Part shown: piece after piece, positions 53,812 to 63,905 of the stretch
Numbering within the stretch: position 1 is the stretch's first letter
Layout: each line of letters begins with the position of its first letter
Assembly (NCBI RefSeq): GCF_000764305.2
Contig: NW_025939444.1
Span: 77,612 to 141,611 of the forward strand
DNA from: Hyalella azteca
Taxonomy: Eukaryota; Arthropoda; Malacostraca; Amphipoda; Hyalellidae
Direction: 5' to 3'
Length of the DNA stretch: 64,000 nucleotides
Position numbers and translations under genes: made by a program
The notes under the pieces: model-generated
Told to the model about the DNA's origin: nothing
What the model saw: only the letters and a program-made list of their open reading frames with translations
Databases searched by the model: none

Positions 53812-56800
53812 CTGCAACATGTTTTTGTTATTTCAAAATGTTGTTTAAGCTTATAAACCTCAAGTGAATTAAGTAAAAGAAAAGAACGGGACCAAATGCA
53901 CGTTGAAACCTAACTTTTTGTTACGTGTTCCGATCAGGGAACACAGAGACATTCGCTGCTACCCTGGCCAACCAAATCAGACGCACAAGTCTTCTAGTGA
54001 ACCAGGTTACCCCCTCGTCTTCCACCCTCACACGCACCTGTCAGTATAGCAGGAGATGCCCCCGTCTTCCACCCTCACACGCACCTGTCAGTATAGCAGG
54101 AAACGCCCCGTCTTCCACCCTCACACGCACCTGTCAGTATAGCAGGAGACNTACAACACAAACAAATGATTATAATCTTGGGCGATGATGGATACAACAC
54201 AAACAAATGATTATAATCTTGGGCGATGGTTGATGATGGATATATCGCTCAAGATTATAATCTTGGGCGATGATGGATACAACACAAACAAATGATTATA
54301 ATCTTGGGCGATGATGGATACAACACAAACAAATGATTATAATCTTGGGCGATGATTACAATCTTGTGGGCGATGCCGCCATGACTGTAGCCCAACGACC
54401 GACACACAACCTACAACACAAACCTTAGTTTCGGTTGAGGGTGCAATAGTCACAGTTGAAAACGCAATTGTCACAGTTAAGGAATATTTGGGAATGATTA
54501 GGGATCAATTGTCACAGTTTAGGCTACAATAGTCACATTTTAAGCGCAATAGTCACAGTTTAGGGCATAATTGCCACTTTCTGACCGCAATTATCAGAGT
54601 TTAGAGCATAATTATTATAGTTTGGGCAGAAATTATCACAGTTTTGGGCAGAATAAAGCAACTAATGTTCACATAGCAGCGCAAACACCTTTATTAAAAC
54701 TCTCGGCAACTTGTAACTTTTAAAGGAAAGAAAAGTTATCATCAAGTACAAAGTTAGGTAAGTCTCACCGAGGCGTCGTAGTCATCAAAGTCATCGTCGC
54801 AGACCGTGCCCCACACGCCCGATAGCTTCACTTCCACACGCCCTTGATGCGGGCCTGACCCTCCTACCAGTCTGATGGTCTCCTGTACGCGGAAATAAAA
54901 TTAAACATTATTAATGTATTGTATTATTACAGGATACAGATATTGGGAAATCGAATTAAAGATATTATTGAACCTTGCTGGGCCAGACAAATTATCGATT
55001 CTGTAATCGTGCAAGTAATCTAGTTGGGTTTGAGTAAAAGAGCTAGCGTTTATTTCCAATCACGGATCTAAGCAGAAGAGTCAGGGTCTAGTTGGGCTCA
55101 TGGGGTCTAAAGACGCAGAAGAGCCAGGGTCTAGTTGGGCTCATGGGGTCTGAACAGAAGAGTCAGGGTCTAGTTGGGCTCATGGGGTCTGAAGAGAAGA
55201 GTCAGGGTCTAGTTGGGCTCATGGGGTATAAACAGAAGAGTCAGGGTCTAGTTGGGCTCATGGGGTCTAAGCAGAAGAGTCAGGGTCTAGTTGGGCTTAT
55301 GTGGTCTAAGCAGAAGTCAGTGTCTAGCGGACTCACGGGGTCTGAGCAGAAGACGCCAGCATCCTCCGAGTGATCGCAGTCAGACACTCCCCAGTTGATG
55401 CCCCGACACTCGTTGAGTGACTGCTCTGTGCCTCGGCACATCGGTTCATCCACCAGAACCTGTCAGATCATCATCTTATTCAGCTCAAATTTATTCAAAA
55501 ACACTCATCAGATCATCCTAATTTTTAGACCAAACTTATTCACCAGCACCTGCAATGTCAGATCCTGTATACTTTTCAACAGCTCAAATGGGTGCATGCA
55601 CCTATTAATTTGTCACTGGCAATCGGCGACCATGCTCATGATAGCCATGTTACGATAAAAAAATATATTAAAATGTGCTCTATTTCATTCCATTTGTTTT
55701 TATATTTGGATACAAAAAATGAATCGACCTCAATGTTGAACAGGACTGGAATATCACTTACCGCTCCAGTGCCGCGTCCCAGGGTGGCTCTTGAGTAAGG
55801 AATGGCCCAGCCATCTTCATAGCCCAGACTGCGGCACACAACCTGCACATTAACATGATGTGTGATGTAGGCACGCTAGTCTCGCGTGATATCAGCTCCT
55901 ACATTGCTACGTGTCATGTGGGCACGCTAGTCTCACGTGACAACAGCTCCTACATTGCTACGTGTATGTGGCTGCGTGTCATGTAGGCACGCTAGTCTCA
56001 AGTGATATCAGCTCCTACACTGCTACGTGTCATGTAGGCACGCTAGTCTCACGTGACAACAGCTCCTACATTGCTACGTGCCATGTAGGCACGCTAGTCT
56101 CACGTGATAACAATTCCTACACTGCTACGTGTCATGTAGGCACGCTAGTCTCACGTGACAACAGCTCCTACATTGCCACGTGTCATGTAGGCACGCTAGC
56201 CTCACTTGACAACAGCTCCTATGTTACTGTTACTACGCGTCATTTAGGCACGCTAGTCTCCCGTGACAACATTTCCTACATTGCTACGTGTCATGTAGGC
56301 ACGCTAGTCTCACTTGACATCAGCTCCTACGTTAATACGCGTCATTTAGGCACGCTAGTCTCACGTGACAACAACACCTGTAAGCCACAACTCGCCTGGG
56401 CATGCGCGTTGTCGAAGCCGTCGTCGCAGACGGTGCCCCAGCGGCCCGCGTGCTTGACGTATATCGTGCCCAGCGCATCGGTGCCCCGGGCCCGAACTGT
56501 CGTGCCAGGCTCCAGTCGCACCACACCCACGTCCTCGCACATCTCCCTCCGCTCGTCACTGCAACAAGTGGCTTACGTTTGGGAAATGTTCAGCTCGCAA
56601 ACCGAGAAAAATGTTTCGATTTCCCTGGGGATCGAACTTTCCCCAGGGGAAATTACGATTTTTCTGGAACACTATCTTTTTGGATAGGTATACAAGGTTA
56701 AAAAATTTAATGGATAGAGAGTTCCGTGTTTGACGAGTTTCACTTCCTTTCATACCTTTTGCTTTGGCCACATCATAACTTACTATAGTTATATAGCGGA

Positions 56801-59800
56801 TGTGAAATGCGCCATATAACTAAAGTATAAAATGTTCGATTAATAAAATAGAAATAAGTTCATGGTGATAATTATTTATTTTTCATCTAATGCACACCTG
56901 ATCTTCATCACCTCATGAAGACTGAATGACACGGTAGTATCACCCTATGTGGACATGGTAGTAAGTCAATTGCTATTTATTTCAATGTCAGTGTTGAAAA
57001 GATCTGATCAAAAGACCATGTTCTAGATAGTAAGTCGTGACTAAACGTGGTCTGTTCTCGCAATGCTATGCTGTGCTATGCTGTACAATGCTATGCTATT
57101 CTATGTAATGCTATGCAATGCTCTACAACGTTATGCTATTCAATGTAATGCTACACTATGCTTAACAATGCTTAGCTACTCTACGCAATGCTATGGCTAT
57201 GCTGTGCGCTATGATACTCTATGCTATGCTATTCTATATAATTCAATGCAATGTCATGCCATGCAATGCTTTGCTATACAATACTAAACTATATTATGCC
57301 ATTAATGAGACCACGTGCCCCACCTGCCATCAGGGCACTGGGGTGTGCCGTCGCACACCTCGGCCCGCTTGATGCAGCTCACGGTGGGCTGGCGGCCACA
57401 CTGGAACTGCCCCGCACCACACGCTGTGGAGGTCGCTGTGCGGCACACCACGCCTGCCACCTGCGCTCAGACGGGCAGTGGGTTTAGTAGTTAGGAATTA
57501 ATATGAATGTATTTAAAGGGAATGCAAAGTAATGAAATACACATGATAAAAAAGGATATATGTTAGTAATCTCGCTTGTTTTACTTTGATTGAATATTAA
57601 TATTAAGTTACATCAATCGCTTGAATACCCAGCTTTCGCCACTTACATGATACATCTTACAAATGCATGATATATAGCGCGAAAAATACCAATATATGAT
57701 GTTACAGACAAATTTTTAGGCGTGGATACTCTTGCAAATAGATGATCAAACAGATACATGAAATTTAGCACGAAAAATACAAATTTCGGAGTTACACTTG
57801 ATTTTTTAGGCGTGGATGCTCATGCGAATAGGTGAAAATTTTCCATGAATTAGGCCCTGCAACTGACCTCCGTGGTGCCGCAGTTGTGGCGTCCGATGGC
57901 CCGGGAGTGGCACTGGAAAAACGACTCCTCTTGCCCCGAGCAGGTGACACCGTCCAGCCAAAACCTGATGCCACTGCGAGCGGCTTCTGTTCAAGAATTT
58001 TATCGTTGCAAATAACATCTAAATAAAAAGCATAATTACTACATAGAAAGTGTCCCACTAGTCATATTTTGAAGACCACACTCCACATTTGTCTTCCACA
58101 TTTGACGGTCACACACTCTAAATTTGACAGTCACACTCTGCATTTTGCTTAAATCGACGGCCACATTTTGCATTCATGTTATATTATCGGTCACTAACCT
58201 TTCCTGGAGCGCGCGAAGAAGTTGTTCTTGGTGTAGGCGGCGGCGTCGGGGTAGCCGAGGTCTCGGCAGATTCTGTCCGCCTCCGTCCAGCCGAAGCTGT
58301 CGTCGCAGACGTGCCCCCACTCGTCCTTCACGAGCAGCTGACAGAACAAGTTTCACAAGTTCACATTTTACGGTGAATTAAACATTTTGTACTATTTAAA
58401 TAGTCATTACGCCTAATAATGAGTATTTGCCAAAACCAAAAACGTGTTAGCTTAAAACAAGTTAACAGTTTAAGAATTAGTTAAGAGATTGTATTGATGA
58501 AATACGAACAGCGTTCAAATTTCCATCTTGAGCACGTATATTTCAAGTTGAGACGTGGGATTAAAACAAAGAGGATTAAAAAACGGGCATGAGAAAAGGA
58601 TCATTAATTGCTTAGCACATCATTCCTACGGATGACACATCGTTCATACGGATGACACTTCATTCATACGGATCAGACATCGTTCATACGGATGACACAT
58701 CATTCATACTGATGAAACATCATTCATAAGTATGATACATCAGTCATACGGATGAAACATCATTCATACGGATGACACATCATTCATACGGATGACACAT
58801 AATTCATACGGATGACATATCATTCATACGGATGAAACATCTTTCATACGGATGACACATCATTCATACGGATGACACTTCATACGGATGACACATCATT
58901 CATACGGATGACACATCATTCATACGGATGACACATCATTCATACGGATGACACGTCATTCATACGGATGAGACATTATTCATACGGGTGAGACATCATC
59001 CATAAGGGTGAGACATCATTCATACGGTTGACACATCATTCATACGACTGACCTGCACGTTACCCTCATGATCCCCTGATCCCCCGACCAGACGCAGTTT
59101 ATATTGAGGGGACTGAGGGGACTGTTGGGACTGTTGGGACTGAGGGGACTGTTGGGACTGTTGGGACTGAGGGGACTGTTGGGACGGAGAGGAGGAACGC
59201 TGGCAGTTCTTCTCGTCGCTGTTGTCGCCGCAGTCGTCGCGGCCGTCGCAGCGAGCCGAGGAGTGCACGCACCGTAGATTATCGCACTGCAGGGAAACGA
59301 GGAAGAAGAAAAGGTGAATGAGGAAACTTGCAAGCAACGCTGTAAAGAGGGAGGGTGAGTGAGGAAACTTGCAAGCAACGCAGTATAAAAGGGAGGGTGA
59401 GTGAGGAAACTTGCAAGCAACGCAGTAAAAAGGGAGGGTGAGTGAGGAAACTTGCAAGCAACGCTGTAAAAAAGGGAGGGTGAGTGAGGAAACTTGCAAG
59501 CAACGCAGTAAAAAGGGAGGGTGAGTGAGAAAACTTGGGATTCAGAGAGCTTATGGGGTTTACATGGAATTTTTTCGGGTTAAAATACTTATGTCCGATT
59601 GTGAAACTTAAATCTAAAGAAATTATTCTGAGAAGTAAAAATAAATATCATTAATGGACAAGCGCGGAAAATAAGGCACAAAAATTTTTATGGAAAGCAC
59701 CCAGTTGCCAGTCAGAGCCTCACTTGACAGTTGCCAGTCATGACTCACTTGACAGTTGTCAGTCATGACTCACTTGACAGTTACCAGTCATGACTCACTT

Positions 59801-62800
59801 GACAGTTGTCAGTCATGACTCACTTGACAGTTACCAGTCATGACTCACTTGACAGTTGCCAGTCATGACTCACTTGACAGTTGCCAGTCATGACTCACTT
59901 GACAGTTGCCAGTCATGACTCACTTGACAGTTGCCAGTCATGACTCACTTGACAGTTGCCAGTCATGACTCACTTGACAGTTGCCAGTCATGACTCACTT
60001 GACAGTTGCCAGTCATGACTCACTTGACAGTTGCCAGGTATGACTCACTTGACAGTTGACTTGACTCACTTGATAGTTGACTTGACTCCCTTGACAGTTG
60101 ACTTGACTCACTTGATAGTTGACTTGACTCACTTGACAGTTGACTTGACTCACTTGACAGTTGACTTGACTCACCAGAAGGCGACCATCGCACGATGATT
60201 TACGTGACGTCAGCTCGTAGAAAGTTTCGCTCGCTGAAGACTTCAGAGCTCCTGACGCCACACCGATCCTGGTGAGCTGACACCTGGTGGAATATTGGGA
60301 TATTTATCCATATGTTTACGGGAAAGAAAATGTATTGAGCTGACACCTGGCATAACATATGTACATTCGGTGACATGTTCACGTGGAAACAAACTTTTTA
60401 CCATTTAATTATGCCCTAATTATTGCCCTAATGCCATTATTTAATACAATTTGTTATGGCTTTATTGTTATTTATTTATTTATTTATTAATACATCCACA
60501 GGAACATTTTGTTACTGAGATCAATAGAGATTCGTGTACAGGAATATAAACAATAAAAATATTATATGTAAAGAAGGTTTATTAGGGCCAGCTTACCGTT
60601 GAGATGCCGCGTTGTGAACGAAGCCCCGACACTGCGGTCTGTCAAGGCAGAGTTTGGCACACACGCCCAGGTCGTTGGTCTGCACGTCCTCTGTGACGGT
60701 CTGCAGCAGCAGAGTCCTGCCCTTGAACTGCTCGAAGCCGCGTAGGAACTTGCTGCAGTCTCTGCAGACAACAAATAGAACTTATTTCAACAAGGTTCTT
60801 ATAAAAATCAATCGAACATCATTGTCTCTGCAGACAACAAATGGAAATTATTTCAACAAATTTCTTATAAAATCAATCGAACATCATTGTCTTTGCAGTC
60901 AACAAATAAAACTTATTTCAACAAATTTCTTATAAAAATCAATCGAACATCATTGTCTCTGCAGCCAACAAATGGAACTTATTTTAACAAATTTCTTATA
61001 AAAATCAATCGAACATCATTGTCTCTGCAGCCAACAAATGGAACTTATTTCAACAAATTTCTTATAAAAATCAATCGAACATCATTGTCTCTGCAGCCAA
61101 CAATTGGAACTTATTTCAGATTCTTTTAAAATTTCTGCAGAGACTGCAAAGTTCTTCCAAAGTTCAATAGAACTACATTTTAATTCATTGTGAATATGAG
61201 ACTGATAAATATTTATGAGATAATTTGTTAAATTGTTTGACGATGAACCTATTTACTTATCAAACCTAGTATATATTACGCGTCTTTAGATAATACCGGT
61301 AATTATAGTCCTGACAGATGTAGAATTAATATCGTGAATAAAAGCTAATTTTTTTCGTCACTGCATAAATAATTTGTATTTGAACAGGTAAAACTTTTAA
61401 CAAAGAGCTCCTAGTGGAAAGATATTCATCTACACCATGTCACAAAAACACAATTTACAAGCATTAAATTAAGAGAGATGAAAGGAGAAATAATCTCTTG
61501 CTGAACTTGGGCCACACTTTCAAATATATCTACGAGTTTGTACCTCCATCAGTCACACACTGACGACTTTCAAAATAAACTCACTAATCACTGACGAGAA
61601 ATCGACCGCTACGAGTACATAGGCCGATACTTGTACTTAGGCCGTTACGTGTACTGAGGCCGCTACATGTACTTTGGCCGCTATGTGTACTTAGGCAACT
61701 ACGTGTACTTAGGCCGCTACGTATTCTTACGCCGCTACGTGTACTTAGACCGCTACGTGTTCTTAGGCCGCTACGTGTATTTAAGCCGCTACGTGTACTT
61801 AGGGCGTTACGTGTACTTAGGCCGCCACGTGTACTTAGGCCGCTACGTGTTCTTAGGCCGCTACGTGTACTTAGACCGCTACGTGTTCTTAGGCCGCTAC
61901 GTGTACTTAAGCCGCAACGTGTACTTAGGCCGCTACTTGTACTTGGGCCGCTACATGTTCTTAGGCCGCTCCGTGTACTTAGGCCGCTACGTGTACTTAG
62001 ACCGCTACGTGTACTTAGGCCACTACGTATACTAAGGCCGCTACGTGCACTTATGCCGCTACGTATACAAAGGCCGCTACGTGTCCTTAGACCGCTACGT
62101 GTACTTAGGCCGCTACGTGTTCTCAGGTCGCTATGTGTACTTAGGCCGCTTTGTGTTCTTAGGCCGTTACGTGCACTTCAGCCACTACGTGTACTTAGGC
62201 CACTACGAGTTATCAGGCAACAATACGTGTACATAAGAGCGTTAGATATGACGTCTCCTGCACGATGGCTACACCCACAACACCTTTCATCGTCGCCGCG
62301 TGCGCATTGCCGTACGCCGTCGCAGAGCTGCTCCCTGGCCACGCAGACGTCCGAGTTGACGCACTGCAGCTGAGACGCGGTACAGCGAACCTGGGACGTC
62401 ACACGGGAAGCTTAATAAAGAGGCTTGGTTGTGGCTCAAGAAATTACTACTTAGTATATATTAATTGAAGAATTCAATTAATGCAGAATCATCAAATTAA
62501 TTGAAGGAAAAACTGGTCAGTATCGGTAGGTTTTATGGTGTCACATTTCAATCAATTTATTCTAAAGTAGATTTACTGATCATGAAAAAAAAATAAATTT
62601 TGCTGCAATAATAAAATAAAAAGTTTAGTTAAAATCTGTCACCTCTCAATAAATTTAATGGAGCTAATGTAGATTTATTGATCATAGATAAAAATCAGTT
62701 ATGTTGCATTAATAAAATAGGAAATTTAATATAAATGAATGACTAACTCTGCCCAACTAACTTTGGTGACAGCCGACGAAGGGCTCGCCTGGACGACAGG

Positions 62801-63700
62801 GTTGTTAACGTTCCTGTTGCTTCTCCTGGTGGTGGTGGACGAGATCATGGCGAGGATGGACGGCAAGATGGACGACGTGGGGATGAGTGGCGCCCTCGTC
62901 GTCCCCGGGGGGCTCCTGGTGGGGCGGAAGGGGCGCAGCAAAGACCCAGTAGTGCTCCTGCCCTGGGACACCGAGGCGCTGCCTGCGAGACGCACGAATG
63001 TCTCTCATTAAATGGTAATTTGATTAATGTACATCACAGTAATTGATATATATATTTTAAGCATATATAGCCTAATTGTGTATTTTGGTAAGACCCTTTC
63101 ATTTAGGAGGCACAGGACAAATTTTGTTTAACAAAAAAAAAAAAAAAAAAAAATGTTCGCTGTGAAGGATTCAACGGTAAAAGTACATAATATTTCGTAA
63201 AGGTAGATATAGATTTTAGTGAACTATGAAAGAAAGACAAAAACGGAATCATGATAAAATAAAATGGTTTTGCCATGGAAGGGGACTCAAGTTTAACAGG
63301 TATCATCTTCCCCCCTACACACTTCTTAGTTCTCTCTTTGTGTTATGAGCGTCTGTGATGCACAGAGCGGCACATCACAAGGCTCCGGAACATCAGGTGC
63401 AACATAGCACCACACATCACTCACTTTGAGTTATGAGCGTCTGTGAAGCACAGAGCGGCACATCACAAGGCTCAGGGACATCAGGTGCAACATAGCACCA
63501 CGGGGCCGGGGACGCGTCTGGATTTCTGCAGAAGTTATGTGGGCCCAGAAGTCCCAGGTCGAATGGGACGCTGGAGCGGCCCGTGCGGCCGCTGGACCCG
63601 ATGTTGTTGAGACGGCGGTCGTCCCAGCGCATGCAGGCCCGGCCTGAGATGGAGATGTCGGCGGTCCCGTCGTAACTTGTCCCGGCACCGTCCCGACAGC
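50921..63700 (-). CDS. Mosaic trypsin-type protease with kringle, LDLa, PAN and SRCR domains (5' partial)
   Basis: Secreted multidomain serine protease of the neurotrypsin (PRSS12)/Tequila type. Minus-strand exons, 5' to 3': 63700-63425, 62982-62762, 62390-62284, 60761-60597, 60283-60175, 59286-59053, 58337-58199, 57986-57868, 57460-57324, 56558-56378, 55842-55762, 55459-55337, 54882-54769, [missing], 53811-53640, 53206-53060, 52533-52424, 51909-51786, 51211-50921. All visible junctions keep frame except 54769/53811, where the upstream exon ends in phase 0 and the downstream one needs 2 bases. Domains: kringle, S/T/P linker, LDLa, PAN, LDLa, Q/S linker, SRCR, LDLa, SRCR, SRCR (first third only), trypsin. 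About 950 residues are visible; signal peptide and any earlier domains lie beyond 64000. Close relatives mostly lack this mix of kringle and PAN. Confidence 0.88.
51955..52167 (-). mobile_element. tRNA-derived SINE
   Basis: On the minus strand a pol III A box, TGGCCCAGTGGTTAA (52167-52153), is followed about 40 bases later by a B box, GGTTCGATCCC (52115-52105), the spacing of a tRNA gene. The region does not fold into a clean tRNA, so it is a tRNA-derived SINE head rather than a gene. The tail (AATCGGCAAAGAGGCTGAGA) runs to an A-rich stretch near 52040; the exact 3' end is unclear. It sits in a protease intron. Confidence 0.6.
54001..54150. repeat. ~47-base array left of the gap
   Basis: Three copies of CGTCTTCCACCCTCACACGC followed by ACCTGTCAGTATAGCAGGAG, starting at 54016, 54063 and 54109, and cut off by the unknown base at 54151. 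Confidence 0.85.
54151..54151. other. Single unknown base: probable assembly gap
   Basis: The only N in the window. A 47-base array ends on its left and a different 41-base array starts on its right, the pattern of an unresolved or collapsed repeat. The protease lacks the rest of its third SRCR precisely here. Confidence 0.8.
54152..54362. repeat. 41-base array right of the gap
   Basis: About five copies of TACAACACAAACAAATGATT followed by ATAATCTTGGGCGATGATGG, one of them rearranged (54237-54265). It is followed by looser repeats of GCAATAGTCACAGTTTAGGG at 54430-54650. Confidence 0.85.
54769..54882 (-). other. SRCR domain 3, first exon only
   Basis: Codes [20 protein letters not shown] and [15 protein letters not shown], the opening of an SRCR domain. 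The remaining ~65 residues (the CRxLGY, CxGxE and GVxC parts seen in SRCR 1 and 2) are not found anywhere between here and 53811. Confidence 0.9.
55078..55337. repeat. 39-base array at an SRCR exon donor
   Basis: About seven copies of AGAAGAGTCAGGGTCTAGTT followed by GGGCTCATGGGGTCTGAAC. The last copy overlaps the 3' end of exon 55459-55337: GGACTCACGGGGTCTGAGCA is exon plus donor (GTGAGT on the minus strand). The other copies have CATGAG at that place and so have lost or never had the GT. Confidence 0.85.
55337..56558 (-). other. SRCR domain 2 and end of LDLa 3
   Basis: Exons 56558-56378, 55842-55762 and 55459-55337. They read SDERREMC (end of LDLa 3), then [68 protein letters not shown] and HSEDAGVFC: a complete SRCR domain. 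An extra cysteine (QASC) just before the usual VVCRSLGY is unusual. Confidence 0.9.
55857..56377. repeat. 51-base array filling an entire SRCR intron
   Basis: About ten copies of GTCATGTAGGCACGCTAGTC plus TCACGTGACAACAGCTCCTA and CATTGCTACGT. It occupies practically the whole intron between exons 56378 and 55842, and the copy next to the exon merges into the donor. On the minus strand each unit has a GTGAGACTAG donor-like core. The 51-base period leaves an accidental 241-codon frame on the plus strand. Confidence 0.92.
57063..57296. repeat. ATGCT-type simple repeat after LDLa 3 exon
   Basis: Irregular run of ATGCTATGCT, ATGCAATGCT and similar pentamers, ending about 28 bases from the donor of exon 57460-57324. 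Confidence 0.85.
57324..58337 (-). other. SRCR domain 1 (rest) and LDLa 3
   Basis: Exons 58337-58199 ([29 protein letters not shown]), 57986-57868 ([31 protein letters not shown]) and 57460-57324 (VAGVVC, ending SRCR 1, then [25 protein letters not shown] of an LDLa). With the [14 protein letters not shown] of the preceding exon this is a full SRCR domain. The six LDLa cysteines are complete with the next exon. Confidence 0.92.
58605..59050. repeat. 20-base array at the LDLa2/SRCR1 exon donor
   Basis: About 22 copies of CATACGGATGACACATCATT, running to within a few bases of the donor of exon 59286-59053 (GTCAGTCGTATGAATG on the minus strand). Confidence 0.92.
59053..59286 (-). other. LDLa 2, Q/S-rich linker and SRCR 1 start
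   Basis: Codes [19 protein letters not shown] and GDNSDEKNC, completing the LDLa begun in the previous exon, then a [13 protein letters not shown] repeat linker coded by an imperfect ~30-base tandem repeat (59110-59180), then [16 protein letters not shown], the first strand of SRCR 1. Confidence 0.9.
59300..59535. repeat. ~43-base array before the LDLa 2 exon acceptor
   Basis: Five copies of GGGTGAGTGAGGAAACTTGC followed by AAGCAACGCAGTAAAAAGGG. On the minus strand it is pyrimidine-rich and lies just upstream of the acceptor CCCTGCAG at 59287-59289. Confidence 0.88.
59698..60174. repeat. 25-base array carrying repeated splice donors
   Basis: About 18 copies of CAGTTGCCAGTCATGACTCA + CTTGA, ending exactly at the donor of exon 60283-60175. 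On the minus strand each unit reads CAAGTGAGTCATGACTGGCA, so the authentic donor (CTG|GTGAGTCAAG) is followed by a ladder of GTGAGTC sites every ~18-25 bases. Confidence 0.93.
60175..60761 (-). other. PAN/apple domain exons
   Basis: Exons 60761-60597 and 60283-60175. They code [20 protein letters not shown], then [33 protein letters not shown] and [11 protein letters not shown], with the cysteine spacing of a PAN_1 domain. The last cysteine may belong to the following LDLa. The split codon R (CG|G) fixes the acceptor at 60284-60286. Confidence 0.85.
60750..61115. repeat. 66-base array duplicating the PAN exon acceptor
   Basis: Six copies of TCTCTGCAGCCAACAAATGG with AACTTATTTCAACAAATTTC and AATCGAACATCATTG. 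On the minus strand each copy reads TTGTTGGCTGCAG|AGAC, which is the acceptor of exon 60761 plus its first bases. Confidence 0.9.
61605..62225. repeat. 18-base array after the LDLa 1 exon
   Basis: About 34 copies of TACGTGTACTTAGGCCGC. Because 18 is a multiple of three it leaves long open frames reading (YVYLGR)n on the plus strand; these are by-products. It ends about 60 bases from the donor of exon 62390-62284. Confidence 0.95.
62284..62390 (-). other. LDLa 1 exon
   Basis: Codes [16 protein letters not shown], then [18 protein letters not shown], five cysteines of an LDLa; the sixth is the first cysteine of the PAN exon (RDC). Donor AG|GTGTTG is weak. Confidence 0.88.
62762..62982 (-). other. 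S/T/P-rich linker exon
   Basis: Frame kept from the kringle exon gives [20 protein letters not shown], then [20 protein letters not shown] and a GTTAGT donor: an unstructured, probably O-glycosylated spacer. Of the possible frames only this one joins both neighbours, and it is open throughout. Confidence 0.75.
63347..63513. repeat. Duplication of the kringle exon 3' end
   Basis: GAGCGTCTGTGATGCACAGA through GGTGCAACATAGCACCAC (63347-63414) repeats the end of the kringle exon (63435-63501) with about 95% identity, 88 bases away. The first copy lies in the intron, downstream of the real donor in the minus direction. Confidence 0.88.
63425..63700 (-). other. Kringle domain exon
   Basis: Codes [58 protein letters not shown]: the kringle signature (Y-x-G, C-x-x-W, NFCRNPD, PWCY, CDxPxC). 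Acceptor CCAACAG at 63701-63703, donor AAA|GTGAGT at 63424. The first codon is completed by an exon beyond the window. Confidence 0.93.
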
Positions 63701-63905
63701 CTGTTGGAGACCACAATTAGGGACCTTTAGTGTGTAAAATATCCATTTTGCGTAGAAAATATTAATGGGTTTGTCCCCGCCGTTCGGGCAACCTGTTGCA
63801 GATGACCTCAATTAACGACTTCGAGTGTGGAAAATATCCGTTTAGTGTGAAAAATATTAATGGGCTTGTCTCTGCGTCTTTCTGACAGCCTGTTAGGGCA
63901 GAAAA
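63679..63905. repeat. ~95-base array duplicating the kringle exon acceptor
   Basis: Three copies starting at 63679, 63773 and 63868. On the minus strand each holds AACAG|GCTGTC or AACAG|GTTGCC (acceptor plus first exon bases) and an AATATTTTNCAC stretch. Only the first copy leads into the kringle frame. Confidence 0.8.

Noticed and set aside
55092..55373. Plus-strand frame [13 protein letters not shown] repeats
   Set aside because: 39-base array, antisense to the protease; no start context or family.
55962..56687. 241-codon plus-strand frame with [17 protein letters not shown] repeats
   Set aside because: Product of the 51-base array filling an intron of the minus-strand protease and of the antisense of an SRCR exon.
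59020..59503. Minus-strand frames with FLTHPP repeats preceding the LDLa 2 exon
   Set aside because: The repeated part is the ~43-base intronic array; only the section from 59286 down is exon.
60887..61129. Plus-strand frame with [21 protein letters not shown] repeats
   Set aside because: 66-base array (a multiple of three) derived from the PAN exon acceptor.
61667..62373. Long frames reading (YVYLGR)n on the plus strand
   Set aside because: An 18-base non-coding array in a protease intron; open only because the period is a multiple of three.
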